Assembly: GCA_022453515.1 (NCBI GenBank)
Contig: JAJNNY010000009.1
Location: forward strand, 620,001-684,000
DNA: 64,000 nt
Source of the DNA: Astrocystis sublimbata
Lineage: Eukaryota > Ascomycota > Sordariomycetes > Xylariales > Xylariaceae
Direction: 5' to 3'
Both the position numbers and the translations under genes were made by a program. Positions 57,544 to 64,000 of this stretch are shown one piece after another; the first letter of the stretch is position 1; each line of letters begins with the position of its first letter. Under the pieces are notes generated by a model that was not told the origin of the DNA, ran no database searches, and was given only the letters and a program-made list of their open reading frames with translations.

Positions 57544-57549
57544 TTTTTT
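57544..57549 (+). terminator. RNA polymerase III T6 terminator of tRNA-Gly
   Basis: Six T directly after the tRNA 3' end. Confidence 0.85.
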
Positions 57550-58453
57550 CTCTGCCATGCTGATACTTTTCCTTCCATTTCTTTTTGTTTTCCGTCCGTC
57601 TCTTATCCCCATTGATGTTCAACCACGTCTTGTGATTCACTGTATATATATAACATCCTGTTCTGATGCTAATTACTAATTACTGTGTTTATTGCACCTG
57701 TAATGGCGCATGTTGAATGCATCATGTGTGTGACTGCTGTGGTCTGTGGTGGACAGGTTGGTGTTGCATGCTACCTACAACCTACCTACCTACTTATCAG
57801 AGCAGCCTTTTCTTGTTCCTTTCTCAAACCATTTATTTCATTATTTTACCTGATCTAACTTTACTTGTGAACACGTATAAGCTGCACTGCTGCTCTAGGG
57901 AAATGGCCCAAATAATCTATTTTATTCTATGACATATGGTATCTCTTTATCATCGCACTGTACTGGGCTAGTCACATAGACGTCACTTCTGTGGCGGCCT
58001 CACAAAAAACCAATTCCCAGAAAGCTGAACAGTATAAGGGCTGCATGCATTTACAATGTAGACAGAGGCCTCTTTATTCCATTGACAACCTTGACTCTCT
58101 TTCTCCATCTGTCCATTACAATGCCCCTGCTATCTTTGAAGATGAGTACATGAAAGGCCGTACTTGCACAAACCTGTTGTAGACCCTGGGGAGTCTTGAC
58201 AGATCGCAATAGAGACAAGATATATAAAGCTCGATGGTGAACATGAACCATGGCCATAGCAATCTCAGCCTATATATAAGATAAGCTATATATTATATAT
58301 ATTCAACAGCATCAACAACATGCAATGCAAATCAAATCGATAAATAACAAGAGAAAACACATAACAAACAGCCAGGCCAAGCTCGCATCAACAACTTACT
58401 TACCTACCTACCACATATTATCTTATCTATCTATTAAGGTAGACAGAAAGACC
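57550..58453. other. Intergenic with CCTACCTACCTAC motif
   Basis: CTACCTACCTACTTA at about 57780 and TACCTACCTACC at about 58401, just before the next small gene. Nothing else seen. Confidence 0.5.
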
Positions 58454-58663
58454 ATGTGCTACTCGGAGAATAAGCACACGGCGTGTGCCCAATGCGGCTC
58501 AATCACGTCGTTCGAGCATCACATGCATAAATGCTTCGCGGTGCTGAAGGCGAGAGGGGGTTTCGGGGGATGCGGGCGGTCGCAAGGGCCGTATAAGACG
58601 CGGGAAAAGCGTGGGACGTGCAGGGAATGTAGACAGACAATTGAAATCAGAGAGGCACTATGA
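58454..58663 (+). CDS. Small Cys-rich, probably metal-binding protein, 69 aa
   Basis: ATG 58454 sits in a strong context (GACCATGTG). The product has seven Cys (2, 11, 14, 27, 40, 56, 59) with two CxxC pairs (11/14 and 56/59) and several His (8, 22, 23, 25), a zinc-ribbon-like layout. The tail is basic (KTREKRGTCRECRQTIE). No signal peptide is present, so the Cys are likely metal ligands rather than disulfides. Short fungal proteins starting MCY with early H-x2-C or C-x2-C are common, but I cannot name a family. No intron is needed. Confidence 0.6.
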   Translation: MCYSENKHTACAQCGSITSFEHHMHKCFAVLKARGGFGGCGRSQGPYKTREKRGTCRECRQTIEIREAL

Positions 58664-59415
58664 ATTTTGCACCCACGTTTTTTAAGTTTTTGTCCCGTGA
58701 CAGTAGAAACGATGCATGATGACCTACTCGCAAGGTTATGAGGTATGAACGAACGTAGCCTGGCAGGATCATCATTGGATACGGCGATGCGGTATACATA
58801 TAGCATCGATTAACAATAATAGTGTATTCATGCATTCCTACCAAATGCAGTTGGCAAGCCATGCTATCTGATAATGTCTGCCAACCAAGGTGGGATGCAA
58901 TTGCTGCTCCACGCAAGCACCGTTTGAAAGACCACAACGCCTGATGCAGGTTCATAATACAGAGTAGGTATAGGTAACAGACAAGTGTAGTAGTATTCCC
59001 AATGCCTCAATGCCGAAAAGCCATCGCCAAACCCAACCCCTTTGTTGAGCATCGGGATATTCCAGATAAAAACACCAACCTAGAGGCTAGCAGAGACCTT
59101 ACAAACCAGCCTCCTGTCAAAATAGACTTCCTTTTTGTGAATCCTGGATAATGCTTGCTCACAGGAAAACGCCGTTTCCCACCAAACCAGTCACCGCCCT
59201 CGAACTTAAGCAAATCAGGCCGTTCTCTTGCTGTTATTTCCAAGAGATGATTTTCGTAGCGCATTTCAGAGTGAATAAAGATATAGTATAATGCTGTAAG
59301 TAAAATAAAGTCGCGTCGATAGCCTGTAGGCCTAGCTCCTCGAGGCCGTCAAGGGTGGTGGTAAGGTGGTACGATATCTCAGATGCTAGGAGGAAGCAAT
59401 GCAGAACAATCGTTC
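58664..59415. other. Intergenic, 3' side of adenylate cyclase
   Basis: Short frames only; likely holds the 3' UTR of the minus-strand cyclase gene. Confidence 0.5.
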
Positions 59416-62400
59416 CTATTCTTGCTCCGTGTCACTGCCCTCGTCCGAGGATTCCGCAAGAGGACCATACTTGGCCTTGTATCTCTCAAGCTCGGCCATC
59501 TGCTGGGTGACATGTCCGAGGATGGCGGCCATCGGTGCGCGGAGATCCTCTAGCTGCTTGATATGACCGCCACCCATGGCAGCGTGTCGCAGTGCCAGGG
59601 TTGAAACACATGTCTATGGCAGACGGTTAGCAAATTAATAACCGGGGTTGCACTTAAGATATCCACTTACTTCGATACGGCTCACTTGGTGCTCCATGAA
59701 GTTGTATAGGAATCGATCGGTGACCTCGCCACCGCGATGCTGCATACGCTCGAGGAGTTCGGTCTCGGGAGGCTGCAGCCCTCTGCCCGACATCTCCTCC
59801 AAACTGCTACAAAGCATCTCAAGCCGTAGGCTTACTTTCCATAAAGACCATATCATTTCTGGGTCGATGCCAAGCTCGCTTCCAGGCACAAGTCGTGCAG
59901 GCTGGTCGGTCGGACCAACAGTTGCAGTAGGAACCATGTGATAATCAATTCGGCCAGCGAGAGCATGAGGGTAGAGAGAATAGACATATTCGGGATTTTC
60001 GAGTCCCTTCAATTTTCGCTCGCCCATTTCCTTGACCTCAAAACCTTGGGATGTAAGTGATTTCAATTCTCTCCGGATAGCTGATGCAGTATTCGTGTCG
60101 TCGAATGCATCAATTTCGGCTGCGCCCATTGACACTGCCCGCTCGTTCTCCTGGTACGTCTCAAGACACCGTTGTATCTCCGAAATGAAATCTGCAGACA
60201 CGGCGATCTGACCTCCGTCGGCCACTGCGGAAATACGGGAGGCTTTGTTGACCATCGGCCCGAAGTAGTCCATACGGCGGGTTACAGGATCTATCTCGGC
60301 CACTGGCTCACCATAATGAATACCCATTCTGACGGATAAACCTTTGAAAATGAGCTGGTTGTCCTTGTCGCAGATTTCCTGGCAGGATACGGAATTGAGC
60401 ACATCAGATGGCCAGTTTACTTCAAGAAGCTGCAGTTGTACGGAAAAGCACCATAGCAGTGCTGATGTTGCGGTTGGAAAGGATACCATGAAAGCATCGC
60501 CTTCTGTTTTGACTTCGTAGCCGCCGATCCGGCGAAGTTGCCGCCGCATAACCTCGTTGTGTAGCTTGATGGAGGATCTCATTGCGTCAGGATACATTTC
60601 CCATAGATTGGTGGAGTTCTTGATGTCCGTGAAAACAATGGAAGGCTTGTCAATCGGTGCAGGCACTTCAGCCTCCAGCCGATGTAGGTCTGAGTCCAAG
60701 ATTCCACCTTTCGGCTTCTTGCCTCTCTTTGCTGGGTATTGAAATTCGTCAGGAACACCTGAGGGATACAATGACATGCTTTGTCCTCTATGTAGACGCG
60801 TTGATCGCTCTTGTCGTCGCTTGAGATCGGTAACACTGATCATCATAACCATGATCTTGTTAGTTGAGCCATACGCAATGGCAAGATCTCGCAGCCTCTG
60901 TGAGGCTCGCATGAGGTCGCCTCGCTCAGACCGTGAGACGTCAACAATCAGCGCGGGCTTGAGATATTCCCATAGCTCTTTGGTTGCAATTACGATCGTT
61001 TCGTCCTGCGGGGTAATTCGCATATGGTTCACATCAGGTGCTGCTTGTACAGATGGCATCAGGTCGACATAGCCAAATGCGCGAGACACCTCAAGCAGGT
61101 CGTTCAATTTTCCTTGGCGGGACACCCAACCACCCGCATCTCGAATTCGCTGACGTTCCGTGGGTTCAGCTGGATCATGTTTCCGTGTCAAGATCTTGTG
61201 AGAACCATCCGCTTGAATGAGCATCGCCTGCGCATCTCCAACGTTTGCGACGTAGAGTTCTTGGCCCTGTAGATATGCGATAGTCGCAACGCTTCCCGAA
61301 TTGAGATCCTCTTTACTTAATACTACAGGGGCTCCAGACCCGCGGTGTGTGCCCATTGGCCTCTTCTCCGTGTGCTCGATAGCGACGGTAACCAGATCTT
61401 TGTTGAGAGAAAGGAACGCGCGGCGTAAGGCGTCCTCTGGCCCTTCGTTCTGGCGTGTCTTCAGGTTCTTCAATTCTGTTGTGAAGATATGACCAAAGTT
61501 CTCATGCAGATACTTGGCGATCTTAGAGCCTCCGCTGGAAAGGGCTTGGCCGTCAAACAGACCGAGCAGGATTTCTGTATCTGACGAGTTGAATCGAGGG
61601 ACAACCAGATCGATGGTGGATAGATGTTCGTTCTTCCCCATGGTATCCGCCATACCATAGGGAAGATGGCCTGCCAACGAGCCCGACGTCCTCACACGAC
61701 GATCTTCGCTTTGTTCGGGTGTATTGGGCGAAGTAAGGGTCACATCCATCAGGCCTAAGATGCGAAGGTTCAGCAGGCGACTGAAATCAGTGTATTGCTC
61801 TCGATTTTGCGCCGCCGGCCCTTGCGGGTTTTGCTTGATCTCCAAACGTTTGTTGCCAGACAAGTTCAGATAGCGCAGATTGGGGTTGAGGTTCCAATTC
61901 CAGTCGTAAGGAACGTTTGAGATGTTGTACTTCAGTGAATTGTTTCCACAATCCAGTACAGCCAGCTTCTTCGCCCTTGAAATATCTGCTGGAAGATTGG
62001 TGAACTTATTGTTGTTGATGTGGAGCACCTGGAGAAGGCTGTATTCTTCCAAGTCATCAACAGGCAAGCTGGTCAAGTCGTTACCGGACAGGTATAACTC
62101 AACAAGCTGCGGCCAGTTCTTAATGCATCGCTGTGGCATATCGCTGAGTTCGTTGTAAGATAAGTTCAGCACCCGCAACTCACTGAGAAGCGTGATCTGC
62201 TCGAAGACTTCATCATCGATCTGGTTATCTGCTAGTATGAGTTGCCGCAGGGAGAAGGCGAACGTATTGGTTAGCCTGCTAGAAAGACCCGAGTCCTTTC
62301 TAGCTGCCCCTACAAGTGGCGGCGCCACCGCCACTGTGCTATGCGTGCTCGCATTGCTCCCTGTCGTTGTCCTTGAAACGACTGAAGTCTTGCGTCCCCC

Positions 62401-64000
62401 TTTGCCATACACAGATACCACGGAGCCTTTACGGTCTGCCCCAGAGGCGATTGGATTTGGCCCAACGCTAAGCAGTGTACTGGAAGCCTGGCTGGGCCTG
62501 CGCGAATCATCAGGTGACAGGTCCTCATCACTAGCAGTCTGAGACACGGGCCCGAAAGATGGCTTGTGATTAATAATCGGAATGGATGGTAGTTCTCCAG
62601 GCGGTTGAGGTTGGCGAGAGGCAGGTTTTGGGAAATTCTCAAGAACATTTGAAGATGCGTTGAGTATCTCCAACTTGTTGGCCCACCATATATCCATCGG
62701 AAGTTTTCTGATGTTATTTCCTCTCACATCCAAGATCCTCAACTCGGTCAGGCATCCAATCTCGGGGGGAAGCTCGCCAACTAAGTTGTGAGCGATACTG
62801 AAATGTTCCAACTTGCGCAGGTTACCAATTGTGCTCGGTAGGGATACGAAGTAGTTGAAATCTAGATTGAGGCGTTCAAGATTCACCATGTTGTTGAACG
62901 CGCCATCGATACTTGCCAACTGTGCATCCGATAAGTTGAGCAGTTTTAGAGTGGGCACAGGATCGACGATGCCAAACTTCGTGAGAGGATTCCCGTTCAG
63001 TTTGAGGCTACGAACTCTTTCGAAGCTGCCTACAAACTGTGATATCTGGTTGTGATCTACCGTGAGTACTTCTAATTTGGGGAGTTCCGATATGACTTCG
63101 AGTGAGGTAAGTGCGTTGAATTTAAGGTCTAGCTCGCGAAGGTTGGCCAAGCGACTGAATGTCACTGGCAAAGGACCAGACAGTCGGTTGTTCGTCATCA
63201 CAAACTTCTCCAGGCTTCGAAGCTCCCCGATCTCCTCGGGAAGCGAAGCGACGGCATTGAAGCTGATGTCAAGATTCACGAGACTCTCCAGCGAGCATAG
63301 GGCGGTCGGGAAAGTATCTAGAAAATTGGAGGAGAGGTTCAAGACACGAAGAGATCTGAAAGAACCAAAGTCATCTGGAAGGCTCTTCAGTCGGTTGTTG
63401 GCGAGCGTTAACCTCAAGATTCCAGTCAGGCGAGCGAGCTCAGCGTGCTCAATTTCTTCAAGCCGATTATTCGACACGTCGAGCAACGTCAATTTGCTGG
63501 CTCTGCTGATGCTGATGGGAAGTTTCCTTGCCTCGTTATTGGCATACTTGATATCGCGCAAGGAAGGACAGGCCTGGATGAAGTCGCGTGGAAGGTCGAG
63601 GGAGAGGTTTCGTGATAGGTTCAAAGAAATTATCTCGTTAGTTTTCGAATACAGCGAGATAGGAATGGTGATGAGGTTGAGACCAGACAGGTTGACGTGG
63701 TTGTATTTGGCGGCCCTAGCACCAAGTCCCAGGTCACGAGGGTTGGCGTTGAAGGTGCTGTCCCTGGCAGACAGGAACAGGAATCGACAGAGATAGGCGT
63801 TATCCTCACGTCCTATTTCTTCCAGCCGATCTTTCTCCTCATACCCGGCCTGCTGCAATAGCCTTTTCTGGATCAAGAGAGGGCGCTCAGCCGCGCTGAG
63901 TATCCGACACAGATCATGTTTTTTCAGCACGATATGGTAGTTCTCGACACCTTCGGTAATCAAGGTCTTCTTAACAATCTGGCTCATGACGTCGCCCACA
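59416..64000 (-). CDS. Adenylate cyclase (Cyr1/AcyA type), 5'-partial
   Basis: Runs off the window at its 5' end. Visible exons are 59671-64000 and the last, 59416-59613, encoding KQLEDLRAPMAAILGHVTQQ and an acidic end. In the visible part (residue 1 at 63999): 1-85, end of a Ras-association-like domain (NYHIVLKKHDLCRILSAAER); about 90-450, leucine-rich repeats; 450-565, Ser/Pro-rich insert; 580-750, more LRRs; about 785-1050, PP2C-like region (LLGLFDGQ, YVANVGDAQAMLIQADG); about 1120-1335, class III cyclase (FTDIKNST and TEGDAFM with metal Asp residues, GIHYGEP, MDYFGPMVNKASR). It makes cAMP from ATP at the plasma membrane under Ras/G-protein control and feeds PKA. Confidence 0.95.

Overview
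This window is a piece of a filamentous ascomycete genome, most likely Sordariomycetes. The reasons are short spliceosomal introns (about 50-160 nt, GT-AG), fungal-specific families (Zn2Cys6 regulator, CRZ1 C2H2 factor, Ras-type adenylate cyclase with LRR and PP2C-like regions), long low-complexity proteins, small secreted cysteine-rich proteins, and relics with RIP-like C-to-T/G-to-A stop codons. Exon joins given here were worked out by hand from splice sites, reading phase and family motifs.

Layout. 1.3-3.1 kb: five-exon MFS sugar-type transporter. 3.6-7.8 kb: a 62-aa membrane protein, a three-exon LYR-motif SDH assembly factor, and an 824-aa disordered protein. 8.4-10.0 kb: Zn2Cys6 regulator. 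10.6-11.0 kb: F-box stub. 11.8-14.4 kb: five-exon fusion of pseudouridine-5'-phosphate glycosidase and PfkB kinase. 14.8-17.3 kb: UTP18, convergent with a small two-exon gene. 19.6-22.6 kb: 1005-aa protein of unknown function. 23.5-25.7 kb: two secreted-protein genes on the minus strand. 26.2-27.9 kb: a graveyard with an Argonaute PIWI relic, probable LINE remnants and a RecQ helicase relic. 28.2-32.7 kb: two alpha/beta hydrolases and a secreted 6-Cys protein. 34.3-35.0 kb: a 708-bp hAT-type non-autonomous element with intact TIRs and 8-bp target duplication. 36.6-43.6 kb: CRZ1, an MDR reductase, a TM protein and a possible DUF7053-like protein. 43.6-49.0 kb: gene-poor. 49.0-56.0 kb: one huge gene for a WG-motif/coiled-coil/charged protein of about 2,246 aa. 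57.5 kb: tRNA-Gly(CCC). 58.5 kb: a 69-aa Cys-rich protein. 59.4 kb to the window end: adenylate cyclase, minus strand, with its 5' end outside.

How it fits together. Housekeeping genes (UTP18, SDH assembly, pseudouridine salvage, adenylate cyclase, CRZ1) alternate with accessory stretches (transporter and regulator, secreted proteins, hydrolases, transposon debris). CRZ1 and adenylate cyclase belong to two central signalling routes, calcineurin/Ca2+ and cAMP/PKA, but nothing here shows they are co-regulated. The most unusual items are the adjacent Argonaute and RecQ relics (the two families of the quelling genes qde-2 and qde-3), the intact hAT MITE, and the giant WG-repeat protein.
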